A DNA stretch of 53,415 nt from a virus: the IMG/VR virus record IMGVR_UViG_3300031658_000010, positions 1 through 53,415 of that record; one strand, written 5' to 3'. Of this stretch, positions 27,800-37,769 are shown one piece after another. Position 1 is the first letter of the stretch, and the number at the start of each line of letters is the position of its first letter. The notes beneath the pieces were generated by a model that saw nothing but the letters and a program-made list of their open reading frames with translations, had not been told where the DNA came from and ran no database searches. Position numbers and translations under genes: made by a program.

Positions 27800-30700
27800 A
27801 TGGCTGAAAAACTGCTCGACCAAGCATCATACAGTATTGCAAGAACTAATCCTAAATTAACAGCTAATGTTAAGATAGTATCTGATGGAACGGATATTTA
27901 CTTAGAGTCGTTCAGTGCAAACACTAGATTAGCTTCCCAAAAATTTAAGGCCTTTAAGGTTGATGGAACTAGTACATATGACCAAGATGTATTTAGATTC
28001 TTTGATAGCGGAAAATTCCCAATAGAGTCAGCTTACGAAATTCATCAAGAATATGAAGATACTGCAATCTTATCTGATTATGGTAACCAATATGAAATGT
28101 TTTATTCAGCAGGTACTAGATCTATTGCATCAGAATCATATACACAAAGCCTAGGGACGTTAGCACCGCTATGGCTAAATGAACAGATACCTAGCTCGTT
28201 TGTAATTTTTAGATTAGACAATCCAGTTGGAGTTAACAATCTAAATGCAAAGGGTGAGAATGACGGGACGGTAGACGCGCAAACATCAGCTAACTTCACA
28301 AAGCAAGTATTAGAAAATTGCACAGCAATCAAAACGTTTGATCTAACAGAAGGTACTTTATTAGGTGCTTATATTAGAAACTATAGAAACCAAGAAGAGT
28401 TTCCAACAGTACCACTTAACATGACATGGAGAAAGGATGAGCCAATCTTATGGAATGGTATATCCTATAAAAATGGTGGATTTACTAGCAGTGGTAATTT
28501 TGCATATGATGATATGGTGGTTAAAGATTCAACTATTATACAAGACGAGTATTTATTTACACAAGGTTTCCAGAATAATGGAATACTTTTAGCAAATCTT
28601 TTAAATTTAGAATTCTTATTCGATGACCCAACTGCTGATGACTATACTATTAATAGATACTTTGGTATGTATGTTAATGAAATAGAAGAAGGTAGGTTTG
28701 ATTTGTCCGGTGAAGCATTTTATAAAAATACAGAAAAAACTCAGTTACCTAAAATAAAAACTATAACAGAAGTATCTCAATATTTAAATACTCCATTTGA
28801 AATTACAAACGAGGATGGTATTTTATTATTTTTAGATCCTGTTAAAACTACGACAGTTACAGGCCTACCTACACCGACTCGAGTAAATGAAGTTGAATCG
28901 GTATTTTATGTTAAAGATAAAGAAGACGACTACCATACAGTTAAAAAGGGTGGTACCTGGGGTAAAGATCAGATTAGATTATTTGATACTAAAGTAGACG
29001 TTTCATTATTTACTGGCTATAAACAACCTGATACCTTTGCAAATGCAAGTATTATAAACCACGAAGGTTTTGCACAAATGTACTTGAAAATTGTTGGAAA
29101 TACAGTACAACCTGTACCATACCCAACAGTGACAGCTGTTGTTAATGGGCAACAAATTAATGTAGCTGCTGGTGATACTATAAATATTAATAGTATTAGT
29201 AATACCATTGCAGTGGGCCGAGTTGTAACGTCTACACATAGCAGTGTTAAAATACCACAAGGTACTACAGTGACAACAATAGGATCGTCTACAATGACGC
29301 TAAGTAACAAAGTATCATTACTTGATAATGCGTTACTATTCTTTACACCAGCAGCAGTTCCTGATAACCAAGTACAGGAAGGTTCTAAAATATCTTTCTA
29401 TGACGGTGACCCTAGTATTGCATCAAACTTGACTGGTGAAATTTTTGCTGATAGTACATTAGCACCAATTCCTGGTAAGTCTTTTGAAAAATTCTTTAAT
29501 CCCAACGGTACTACACAAGAAGTTGCACAGGCTATAACATCAGCAATCAACACAGGTATATCTGAAAATGTTAGATTCTTTACAGCTACGTTTAATGATA
29601 GTACTGTTTACATAAAGTCAAGATTTAGTGGTTCAAGATTTAATCAACTTAGTTTTGGTTTGGACGTAACATACCCAGAACAGCTTACACAAATACAGTC
29701 ATACCCAACAACAGTAGTAGCTACCCCAATCAAAAACTTTGTTGGTGGTAATGATGTTACTCGTAGTTTACTTAAAGTAGAGAATAGTGACCAAGATAGA
29801 TTTATTAATGGAAACTTTGTACAGACTACTGGTGGCTATACTAATATTGGAGACTGGGTTCCATACACAGAAGAACCTATATACAATGGCTTAAATCAAA
29901 TTATAGGATATACTGATATTAATAAATATGTAGTCATAACTTGCAATGATAACCAGATAATGGTTACAAGATCTAATCAAGTAGCACTATACTCAGATTA
30001 TAAACCATCTTTTGGTAGATTTTCATTCTTTGATGTTAAAGATTTTGATTTTGATTTTTATAGTACGCTGTATAGCGAACAGGGTGAATTGGATTACGAG
30101 ACTACTGAATACAACCAACAATCAGTGACATTATCAGGTTCGGTATATGAAGGAGTTAGCATGAACCCACAAATAAGGAGTTTTTATGACAATGGTGGAT
30201 TTTATAATCTTATCGGTTTATTGGGTGATGCTGAGGATGAGAACCCAACCAACGAGTATATTAAAAGTGAATATAATAGACTTGAAGAAAATTACCTGAC
30301 ATCACAAGCTAACATATCAAGAATTGCTCCATACATTAATAAATGGGCATGGGTTAATGATGGTAGAGATGTGAGAAACCACCCGTATCGATTAGATATA
30401 AACCAAGCATTTGGTCTTAACAATTTTGCTCCATCCAGATGGGACTTAGTACAAGAAGCCAGTGGCTTCACCCATGAATGGTATTACCTATCAGAGTTTC
30501 CTAATTATTTTACACAAGACGCTATAAAAAGTTCATGGAGTTATATTGACACTGCACCGACAGATAATACACCAGCAAATATTATGACAGGTGCAGCGCT
30601 TATACCTGGTACATTCCAAGATGTTACAACAGATAACTTCAACGATTATTTTATTGTGCAGCGATTTACTACTAATGGAATTACCGAGATTGATAGGCAA

Positions 30701-32755
30701 CTAAGATATGGTAGGTTTGATTGTGGTAATAAAAACAACTATGCGCAAACATTCCTACGGGGAGTAAGAATTACAGTGAAGGAGAAAGCAGTAGGACAGC
30801 AAAAATCTGATTTTAACGCAAGGGCACTATCTTACGTAGAAGGCTGTTCGTTTGACGATTATCGATTCTCTGTTATATTAGTTCCAAATTTGCCAAATAA
30901 ACCAGAGAGCCAAGTTAAGTTTATAAAGAACGAAAAGTGGAAGACTATAGTAATGCTAATTTCTTTAGATTATGCTGATGATTGCTTAAATGGTAGTGTA
31001 AACTCTATCATAGATAGGACAACGTTATATTCTTTAAATAGTTCGTTTGATGTAAATACTGCATGTGAACCTAATCTTGACCCAGATGGTAATTATGAAT
31101 ACACCAACGGTGTTTTAAGAGGGGCCATAAATTTAGCATCATCAACTTATAATTCTACAACTGGATTATTAACAATTAATGGTATGCAAAGTGATAGTGG
31201 TGTCCAGCCTGATTTTGTGAATGATATTAGAGTATTACAGGATGGGAGGTATTCACCTATTGAATTTACTATATCTGGTAGTCTTTATAGAATATTTGGT
31301 ATAAAGAATATAGTATCGGCTAATCAACTTATATGTACTGAATTAACAAGGAATGGTATTGCAATATACCCACCAATATCTACACCAAGTCTACCAGCAC
31401 TAAGATCTGCTGTCTATAGTATTAAAAATAATGGATATCTACAATTTGAAAATAGATTAAATTCAATTAGCTTTGGTGAAATTTTCAATGCTGTTAATAT
31501 AGGTAACCCTAATGTTATTTATGAAACTATCAGCGAGGACGGTAGTCAGGTTAAAAATCTTGATGGTACATTAGCACAAACATTCTCAGTAAATCTGAGA
31601 GCACAGGCTGATATTCTTAAATCTGTGTATATTGGAATTTTACCAGACCCAGCCAAGCCTACTGCGTTTAATTTAACAGATGTTGTTGGTTATGATTTAT
31701 CTCTACGCAAGATACCTAACATAACACCGATTGCGAGACATTCAGGGCATTACGCGCCATATGCTTTACCTACACTATTTTTCAGAGACCCATATATGAA
31801 TTTAGACTTTAATGACCCACAGCAAGATTCTGTGTATAAATTAAAAGTATTAGAACTATGTAAATATAAAAATTCACAGTTTAATAGTAGTGATCCTAAA
31901 TTTGGACAAGTACAAAATTTCTTTTATCATAAAGTAAATGAACAAGATCCATCAACGGTGTTGGAGTTATCTAGAGAAAGCGCATTCCCTAGTCTATACC
32001 CGTTGATCAATGAGATTGGTATTGCTTATAAAGATTTCTATATGTTTTCTTCTAATTGGGAACCTTCTTATTTTACAAAAAGTATTGATAAGTCAGTAAC
32101 AGAAAAAATTATTGGAACAAGGTCAATGAAAGAAAGAAAGTCATTCTTTGGATCTAAATATTTAAAAGTTCCTGAGACTATAATTCTAGAAACATTTGAA
32201 CCAGATCCATTTGTTAGAGCAGCAATTAAACAAACTGAATTAATAAAGGGAACTTTTATGCACCAAGAAACACCGTCGGTTACAATTAATAAAAAATTGA
32301 TTAAGACTAAGGGTAATACAACAACCAGGTCTATTAAGAAAGTACCATCTTCACCAACACTTGAGTTCTACTTGCTAAACCAAAAAAGGTTGATGGAATA
32401 TCTGTTTGCCCCAATAAAGGCTCAATTTGAACTGTATATAAATAAACTATATGGGTGGGGTGACCTGGAGACCTTGGATGATGATGTAAATCAATATATC
32501 AAAGAAAACATATTAAAACTATATAAAATAGAAAAAGTAGATTTTTATACATTAGCTAGTCGTACAAAGAGTGGATCTGATTATGATACTGCTACACTTA
32601 CTGATGTTGAAAAAAGTAGTGCTGGATTAACTATTAATAATAATGTAGCTTCCAAAACTTTAAATACAAACCCATTTGATTTAAGACTAATATATAATAA
32701 AAGAACAGGTTTCTCAGAATCGTTTGGATTCAGTGTTACTATAGTTAAAAAATAA
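27800..32755 (+). CDS. Very large tail structural protein, 1651 aa
   Basis: The largest gene in the window. The N terminus (MAEKLLDQASYSIARTNPKL, then TANVKIVSDGTDIYLESFSA) is followed by alternating globular beta-rich domains without coiled coil, collagen repeats, signal peptide or enzyme motif. The C-terminal quarter is more helical and basic (TRSIKKVPSSPTLEFYLLNQ). It has its own promoter-like element. Gene position between a 1292-aa structural protein and a collagen-containing fibre suggests a distal tail or fibre-network component. It is too long for any T4 wedge protein I know. Confidence 0.6.
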   Translation: MAEKLLDQASYSIARTNPKLTANVKIVSDGTDIYLESFSANTRLASQKFKAFKVDGTSTYDQDVFRFFDSGKFPIESAYEIHQEYEDTAILSDYGNQYEMFYSAGTRSIASESYTQSLGTLAPLWLNEQIPSSFVIFRLDNPVGVNNLNAKGENDGTVDAQTSANFTKQVLENCTAIKTFDLTEGTLLGAYIRNYRNQEEFPTVPLNMTWRKDEPILWNGISYKNGGFTSSGNFAYDDMVVKDSTIIQDEYLFTQGFQNNGILLANLLNLEFLFDDPTADDYTINRYFGMYVNEIEEGRFDLSGEAFYKNTEKTQLPKIKTITEVSQYLNTPFEITNEDGILLFLDPVKTTTVTGLPTPTRVNEVESVFYVKDKEDDYHTVKKGGTWGKDQIRLFDTKVDVSLFTGYKQPDTFANASIINHEGFAQMYLKIVGNTVQPVPYPTVTAVVNGQQINVAAGDTININSISNTIAVGRVVTSTHSSVKIPQGTTVTTIGSSTMTLSNKVSLLDNALLFFTPAAVPDNQVQEGSKISFYDGDPSIASNLTGEIFADSTLAPIPGKSFEKFFNPNGTTQEVAQAITSAINTGISENVRFFTATFNDSTVYIKSRFSGSRFNQLSFGLDVTYPEQLTQIQSYPTTVVATPIKNFVGGNDVTRSLLKVENSDQDRFINGNFVQTTGGYTNIGDWVPYTEEPIYNGLNQIIGYTDINKYVVITCNDNQIMVTRSNQVALYSDYKPSFGRFSFFDVKDFDFDFYSTLYSEQGELDYETTEYNQQSVTLSGSVYEGVSMNPQIRSFYDNGGFYNLIGLLGDAEDENPTNEYIKSEYNRLEENYLTSQANISRIAPYINKWAWVNDGRDVRNHPYRLDINQAFGLNNFAPSRWDLVQEASGFTHEWYYLSEFPNYFTQDAIKSSWSYIDTAPTDNTPANIMTGAALIPGTFQDVTTDNFNDYFIVQRFTTNGITEIDRQLRYGRFDCGNKNNYAQTFLRGVRITVKEKAVGQQKSDFNARALSYVEGCSFDDYRFSVILVPNLPNKPESQVKFIKNEKWKTIVMLISLDYADDCLNGSVNSIIDRTTLYSLNSSFDVNTACEPNLDPDGNYEYTNGVLRGAINLASSTYNSTTGLLTINGMQSDSGVQPDFVNDIRVLQDGRYSPIEFTISGSLYRIFGIKNIVSANQLICTELTRNGIAIYPPISTPSLPALRSAVYSIKNNGYLQFENRLNSISFGEIFNAVNIGNPNVIYETISEDGSQVKNLDGTLAQTFSVNLRAQADILKSVYIGILPDPAKPTAFNLTDVVGYDLSLRKIPNITPIARHSGHYAPYALPTLFFRDPYMNLDFNDPQQDSVYKLKVLELCKYKNSQFNSSDPKFGQVQNFFYHKVNEQDPSTVLELSRESAFPSLYPLINEIGIAYKDFYMFSSNWEPSYFTKSIDKSVTEKIIGTRSMKERKSFFGSKYLKVPETIILETFEPDPFVRAAIKQTELIKGTFMHQETPSVTINKKLIKTKGNTTTRSIKKVPSSPTLEFYLLNQKRLMEYLFAPIKAQFELYINKLYGWGDLETLDDDVNQYIKENILKLYKIEKVDFYTLASRTKSGSDYDTATLTDVEKSSAGLTINNNVASKTLNTNPFDLRLIYNKRTGFSESFGFSVTIVKK
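32689..32698 (+). promoter_or_regulatory. AATATATAA element inside the end of the 1651-aa gene
   Basis: AATATATAATAAAAG, identical to the intergenic elements, lies within codons near the end of the preceding gene and 67 nt before the 839-aa fibre gene, which lacks an element in its own 9-nt gap. It may serve that gene. Confidence 0.35.
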
Positions 32756-32764
32756 CAGAAAGAA

Positions 32765-35284
32765 ATGCCAATCACTATACAAGAAATAATAGCATCAGAT
32801 ACTATTTCACAACTTGTCGATAAGACTAACTTTAATTTTGACCAGTTGCTACTTAACGGTGGTGGTCCTGCTGGTCCTATTGGTGGATCCGGGCCAACTG
32901 GTCCTGCTGGTGGAAGAGGCCCTAAAGGGAGTACATGGTACGAGGATACTGCAACAGTATTACCAGGTACATTACCAAACGCTGCATATCCAACAGCTAC
33001 ACCAAGGATTAGCGATTATTACTTGCAATTAAATGGTGAGGTTTGGGAGTATGATGGTTTATCATGGTTGATAACTACTGTTGATTTAATGGGGCCAATT
33101 GGCCCTGCTGGTGCCGGTGGTGGATTTGGTGGAACTTTTGGTTCACCGTATGTAAATCAAGGAAAAAATACTAGATATAATCAACCCTTTGGATATGAAC
33201 CTGGGGTAAACGGTGGTGCAACTACTGATAATGAAGGTGTACCATCTATCGTAATAGGTGGGGTGCCAACAACAGCAGACGAAGTAGATCCTAGTATACC
33301 ACTAACTGCAAAATATATTATACCTGATGCAATAGCAGGTAGCATATCATCAGATGTTTCTTCATTGTTCATTCATCAAAAAGATACAGCTGGGACTTCA
33401 ATCACGTTTCAAGGTGGTGGGTTTCAACCAACAGATAAGTATAATCAGACAAGCATAGGCTCGTTGAGTAACATTCACCTAGGAGTTGATGACAGATTAG
33501 TAATGAGAGTACCAAAGGCACCTACTTCACCAACATCACAGGCAGATTTGATAGGATTCCAAGTTCTTACTGATATGCGTTCGCAGAGTTATGAAGCAGG
33601 TAGATCAATTAGATTAGTAACTGGGCAAGATAATGATCAGCACTGGCCAGGGCAAAATTCAAACTTTGAAATAGAAGTTGGAACAGGTAACACTGCTACT
33701 AATAAATTTAAAGTAGCAACGCTAGGGGCTACCGTTACAACAACAATTGAATCAGGTGGTAGCATCGATGTCACACCTGTAACTGGAGGACAAATCACAA
33801 ACGTTGGAACATTTCAAGTTCTAGCAGGTAATACTAATTTTGTTACTTCACCAGGTGGTCAATTTAGAGTTACTGCAGGTAGTGATATCAGATTACAAAC
33901 TAACCTAGGTACGTCTATAGGTGGAAATATTGGTTTATATTCTGCTGCTGGTGGTATTACTGCAACTAGCGCTGGTGGTACTATATCAATAGCACAAACT
34001 GAAACTACAACAGTCGGTAATATACAAATAGACCAACACTCAACAGAAGGTGAATTATTAATACGAGCTAATTCCAGTATAGTACTTGGTAAATATACAA
34101 GTCCGTCTGCATTAGCGCAGCCTAGTATCACTTTAGATTATGCTGCGATAACTGGTGGTAGTACACCAAACCCTCATATTAGAACTGTGGGAAGGTTAAC
34201 CTGGGCAGCTACACAAGCTGGAAGTACTATAACACAGCCATATTCAAATGTCTCCCAATCAAACAGTATGGATACTGTATTGGGTAGTGATCTATCAATA
34301 TTTAGACAAACTGGAACGGAAAGTGATACTGCGTATGTACCTGCTGCAACTATGGAAAGTTGGGTTGGTGGCTTACAGGCTACAACCGGTATAAACGCAG
34401 GTTTAATAAAAATAGTGATGGGTAATGAATCCGTATCGTTACCTGTCCCTAGTGATGAATTCATGTATGATAATTCATTAGAGTTAGCAGTTAGAGACAC
34501 TGATGGGATGGAAGAATATATTTCATTAAGTAAAAGTAAACTCGGTTTAGCAACACCATTAGTATTAAAAAGAGTCAGAGAGTTAAACTCCCTAAGTAAT
34601 TCACGACCTAATTCCCTCAATTTTAGTTGGACTAGTTCTGGTGGGAGCGGTAAGCCAACTACGAAATGGGGTTGGAATACTACAGGCGCGCAATCCCCAG
34701 GATCAACAGCAGGCATGCCAACTACTGCAGATTTAAATGTACCACTTATATACTTATCATATGGGATAGGTCAGTCTATCACAGGATTCACTGGTCAGAC
34801 ACAAAGTAATACAAATTATGATTATACTTTTAATTTCCCAGAAGGAGCATATCCAGGTCAAAAATTAACACTTAAGGTATATCACCAAGCAGCAAAATAT
34901 CTGTGGCAAGCAAATCAGTCTTCAAACTTTATTGAAAGTTGGGGAATGATCCAAATTAGGCTACCAAAATATAGGAATTCAATTCCACAAGGAGCAGCAT
35001 GGTCTAGTTGGTACAGACCGGCAGGAACAAATGGTGGACAGACTTATTCTGCAGGATACACAACATTGTACTCTGGTTTCAGTTCTTCAGATATGCTACA
35101 AGGTGAGGGTAAAATACAAACATACGATCTAATATGGGACGGTCTTGAAATATCACAGTGGGGAATGAATACGAGTGGTACAGGTCACTCTGCCTATAAT
35201 AGAGAATCATCAACAGTACAATTTGGATGGTCTATAATGGGTACAAGCTATGATGTAATTAATATCGGAGGCCCACCAACGTAA
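32765..35284 (+). CDS. Tail fibre-like protein with short collagen-like segments
   Basis: 839 residues. The N terminus (MPITIQEIIASDTISQLVDK) shares its pattern with the 217-aa protein at 21043. Two short Gly-X-Y segments follow (GGGPAGPIGGSGPTGPAGGR at about 32-51; GPIGPAGAGGG at about 110-120). A long beta-helix-like middle (about 300-480) has repeated short strands such as GGSIDVTPVTGG and AGSDIRLQTNLG. A globular C-terminal domain of about 180 residues is Trp/Tyr/Gly-rich. This is the usual plan of a trimeric receptor-binding fibre. Confidence 0.7.
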   Translation: MPITIQEIIASDTISQLVDKTNFNFDQLLLNGGGPAGPIGGSGPTGPAGGRGPKGSTWYEDTATVLPGTLPNAAYPTATPRISDYYLQLNGEVWEYDGLSWLITTVDLMGPIGPAGAGGGFGGTFGSPYVNQGKNTRYNQPFGYEPGVNGGATTDNEGVPSIVIGGVPTTADEVDPSIPLTAKYIIPDAIAGSISSDVSSLFIHQKDTAGTSITFQGGGFQPTDKYNQTSIGSLSNIHLGVDDRLVMRVPKAPTSPTSQADLIGFQVLTDMRSQSYEAGRSIRLVTGQDNDQHWPGQNSNFEIEVGTGNTATNKFKVATLGATVTTTIESGGSIDVTPVTGGQITNVGTFQVLAGNTNFVTSPGGQFRVTAGSDIRLQTNLGTSIGGNIGLYSAAGGITATSAGGTISIAQTETTTVGNIQIDQHSTEGELLIRANSSIVLGKYTSPSALAQPSITLDYAAITGGSTPNPHIRTVGRLTWAATQAGSTITQPYSNVSQSNSMDTVLGSDLSIFRQTGTESDTAYVPAATMESWVGGLQATTGINAGLIKIVMGNESVSLPVPSDEFMYDNSLELAVRDTDGMEEYISLSKSKLGLATPLVLKRVRELNSLSNSRPNSLNFSWTSSGGSGKPTTKWGWNTTGAQSPGSTAGMPTTADLNVPLIYLSYGIGQSITGFTGQTQSNTNYDYTFNFPEGAYPGQKLTLKVYHQAAKYLWQANQSSNFIESWGMIQIRLPKYRNSIPQGAAWSSWYRPAGTNGGQTYSAGYTTLYSGFSSSDMLQGEGKIQTYDLIWDGLEISQWGMNTSGTGHSAYNRESSTVQFGWSIMGTSYDVINIGGPPT

Positions 35285-35287
35285 TAG

Positions 35288-35307
35288 TATAAATTAATAT
35301 AAATTAA
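35288..35307 (+). repeat. Two direct copies of TATAAATTAA before the 77-aa gene
   Basis: Perfect 10-nt tandem duplication in the 27-nt gap between the fibre gene and the next start. Each copy begins with TATAAAT, close to the T4 late core TATAAATA, so it may be a doubled promoter-like element. Confidence 0.45.
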
Positions 35308-35311
35308 TAAA

Positions 35312-35545
35312 ATGACAAAGAAAGAAATAACAGATTTAAACGGTTTTGTAAATAGATATAGGGAAATACAACTTTCTCTTGATCTAATGCAAAAGAGTAT
35401 CACTAGCTTAGGTAAGAAAAGAGACGAACTTTTTACTGAAGTAGATACAATGAAAGGAAAGGAAACTAAGTTTATTGAAAAAATAGCAAAAAAATACGGG
35501 GCTGCTGAAGTAACACCACATAAGCTTCTTAAGTATATAGGATGA
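35312..35545 (+). CDS. Small coiled-coil protein, 77 aa
   Basis: Almost entirely helical and charged, with heptad-like spacing over residues 10-60 (FVNRYREIQLSLDLMQKSIT). No membrane segment. It overlaps the next gene by 4 nt (ATGA), so it is probably made together with the membrane-anchored protein that follows, and could be its partner. Function unknown. Confidence 0.6.
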   Translation: MTKKEITDLNGFVNRYREIQLSLDLMQKSITSLGKKRDELFTEVDTMKGKETKFIEKIAKKYGAAEVTPHKLLKYIG

Positions 35546-36327
35546 TATTAATTATTAAAAATATTCTTGGTATTATAACAGACCCAAAAAACACAAGGAT
35601 GTTTTTATTAGGTGGTATGGTGGTGCTTTTCTTTTTGCTTCTTAGACAATGCAATGAAACTGAAAATGCAAAAGGTGAAGTTGTTAGATTTCAAAATAAT
35701 CTAGTAGCTGCAAATGATACTATTAAAAATTATGTTAATATAAATGGCGAGTCAGTTGGGGAAATTAAAGGTTTGAGTTTATCATTAGAAGAATTGAAAG
35801 ATAGTTTGGAATATGAAAAAGGCAGGCCCCCCGTTACTATTATTAAATACAAAACTATAATAAAAGAAAAAATAGTGGAAGTACCAGTTATAACTAAAGA
35901 TACTATAACAGTTCAAGGTAATGCTAGTTTCAATTCAATATTGAGTTTTAGCTCTGATAGTAATTGGGCTAAAAGCTCAAGATCTATCAATGTTAAGTTG
36001 CCTTATAGTACAATAGATAGTTTAACCTTCGGTACTGCAACAATTGGACTAAAACAAAATATTTGGTTAGACGCTACACTGTCACAAGATGTAAAAACTA
36101 AAGAAATATTTATTAAATTAACTTCTGACTATCCAGGAACTATATTTAATAATACAGAAGGGATAATGATTGATAGAAAAAGCAAAGCGTTTAAAAGCTT
36201 ACAGATGCAAAACAGAAAACAATTTGGATTAGGTCTAAGTATGGGAATGGGAGTAACTGGTAACGGTACATTCGCACCTTATATTGGAATTGGTCTTTCG
36301 TGGAATCCAAAGCTTTTGCAGTGGTAA
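35542..36327 (+). CDS. Membrane-anchored coiled-coil protein, 261 aa
   Basis: One N-terminal transmembrane helix at about residues 18-35 (MFLLGGMVVLFFLLLRQC), then a helical segment (about 40-90), a strand-rich linker (PPVTIIKYKTIIKEKIVEVP) and a beta-rich C terminus of about 130 residues. No lipobox is evident. The anchor-plus-coiled-coil plan recalls inner-membrane spanins or phage membrane proteins found in Bacteroidota phages, but the large beta domain and the absence of an adjacent lysozyme or holin argue against a simple spanin. Role unknown; inner-membrane location likely. Confidence 0.6.
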   Translation: MILIIKNILGIITDPKNTRMFLLGGMVVLFFLLLRQCNETENAKGEVVRFQNNLVAANDTIKNYVNINGESVGEIKGLSLSLEELKDSLEYEKGRPPVTIIKYKTIIKEKIVEVPVITKDTITVQGNASFNSILSFSSDSNWAKSSRSINVKLPYSTIDSLTFGTATIGLKQNIWLDATLSQDVKTKEIFIKLTSDYPGTIFNNTEGIMIDRKSKAFKSLQMQNRKQFGLGLSMGMGVTGNGTFAPYIGIGLSWNPKLLQW

Positions 36328-36341
36328 ATAAATAGAATAGA

Positions 36342-37766
36342 ATGGAATCATCAAGGTTTATACAATTATCGGATCAAATACTTATAGAGTATATCTATAC
36401 TAGTCAGTCCGCACCAACAGAGTTTGATACTACTGATTACCCGATTGAGCTCATGAGGGATGCAAATACTAAAGGAACTTATTTCTTTAATACTGACACT
36501 GTCAATGCTACTATGGGAAATGACAGAGATGGTGCTGCCGTTTCAAACAATAAAACTAAAACACAATATGTCTCGCTAGATACGAGTATAGGAATCCCAT
36601 ACAACGATTATAGTCCTGAGTTGACAGATAGCACAAATCTTTTACAGACATTTAGTCCTAATATAGATGTTGCATATGATAAAGTTAAAGTTCATTTTGT
36701 AGCAGGATTTAGCTTTGAGGGATTTGATGGTATTGTATTTGAAACTTTAGCACCAAGAAGAGACGGTGTTATGATGAATCTTGCATCTATTAACTTTCTT
36801 AAAACTGATACACCACAATTTGCAGCAGAGCCTTTATTACTAGCAGACAAGTTATATGCTACTTATATTGAATGGAGAGTACCTGCATTGTTCTTTATGA
36901 ATAATTCGTTTGACGTAAATGTATCAAACGGTGTGGCATACAAAATAACAGAAGGGCAAGGCTTTCTAGGAACACCACCAATTACACTGAAGGCTAGTGG
37001 AATTTACCAAACAACAACAGAGAATGCATATAGCTTCTATGAGATGCAAGAAATTAATTCTACATCTATATTAAATAGGGATATTTATGACAATCTATAT
37101 GCACAAGTAATACAATCAACTAATGGAGATTATTTTGAATTATCAGGACAGGTTGCTGGATCTTCATTCAGTAATCTTATTGCGCAGCTAAATTCATCAG
37201 GTGGTAATTATGTAGTTTTCCATGAAGTTAGTGTTACTGAACAAGTAGGAACTGTTTTTTCACAGACAAGTTTCCAAGTATATACACAAACTAGTGATTT
37301 TGACGATCCTATTTTATTTAGGCCAATTATAAAAAATGCAAATACTGCAGTTTCATTCTCGATTAATTATGTATTAAGATTATATAATAAGGCTGATGCT
37401 ACGCAGATAATTAAAAATGCAAAGTTAACTTCGTTTGCTACTCAGAAATATGGCAGGCAAATGTTACAGATTAATTTAGGAGTAGTACCAACAGTTGCGA
37501 ATGTTTATAATCAAATTAATAATGACACAGGGAAGCAATTAGTAATAGGCACTGGTGCACCTGTTGATACTGGTGCAAATACATCGGAACAGATTGCCGA
37601 ACAGTTAGTAGTAAAAACAAAATATGTAACTACATTTAGAGATAGGCTAAAAGTTAAAGCAGCCATATCACCAGTTAAAGTACAAACAATAACAGAAGAA
37701 AACCAAGAATCGGCTAGCTTTGGAACAGCAGTTAACACTGCGACAAGCGAACCAAAAATAAGTTAA
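36342..37766 (+). CDS. Tail structural protein, 474 aa
   Basis: Strand-rich with segments such as VKVHFVAGFSFEGFDGIVFE and YATYIEWRVPALFFMNNSFD. The C-terminal 70 residues are polar and probably extended. No catalytic motif or membrane segment. The next gene follows after 3 nt. Placement among distal tail genes suggests a virion protein, possibly wedge-linked. No recognised family. Confidence 0.6.
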   Translation: MESSRFIQLSDQILIEYIYTSQSAPTEFDTTDYPIELMRDANTKGTYFFNTDTVNATMGNDRDGAAVSNNKTKTQYVSLDTSIGIPYNDYSPELTDSTNLLQTFSPNIDVAYDKVKVHFVAGFSFEGFDGIVFETLAPRRDGVMMNLASINFLKTDTPQFAAEPLLLADKLYATYIEWRVPALFFMNNSFDVNVSNGVAYKITEGQGFLGTPPITLKASGIYQTTTENAYSFYEMQEINSTSILNRDIYDNLYAQVIQSTNGDYFELSGQVAGSSFSNLIAQLNSSGGNYVVFHEVSVTEQVGTVFSQTSFQVYTQTSDFDDPILFRPIIKNANTAVSFSINYVLRLYNKADATQIIKNAKLTSFATQKYGRQMLQINLGVVPTVANVYNQINNDTGKQLVIGTGAPVDTGANTSEQIAEQLVVKTKYVTTFRDRLKVKAAISPVKVQTITEENQESASFGTAVNTATSEPKIS

Positions 37767-37769
37767 CCC

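Noticed and set aside
35542-36327. Inner-membrane spanin (Rz-like)
   Set aside because: One N-terminal membrane helix and helical part fit, but the protein has a large beta-rich C terminus, and there is no outer-membrane spanin, holin or lysozyme next to it.
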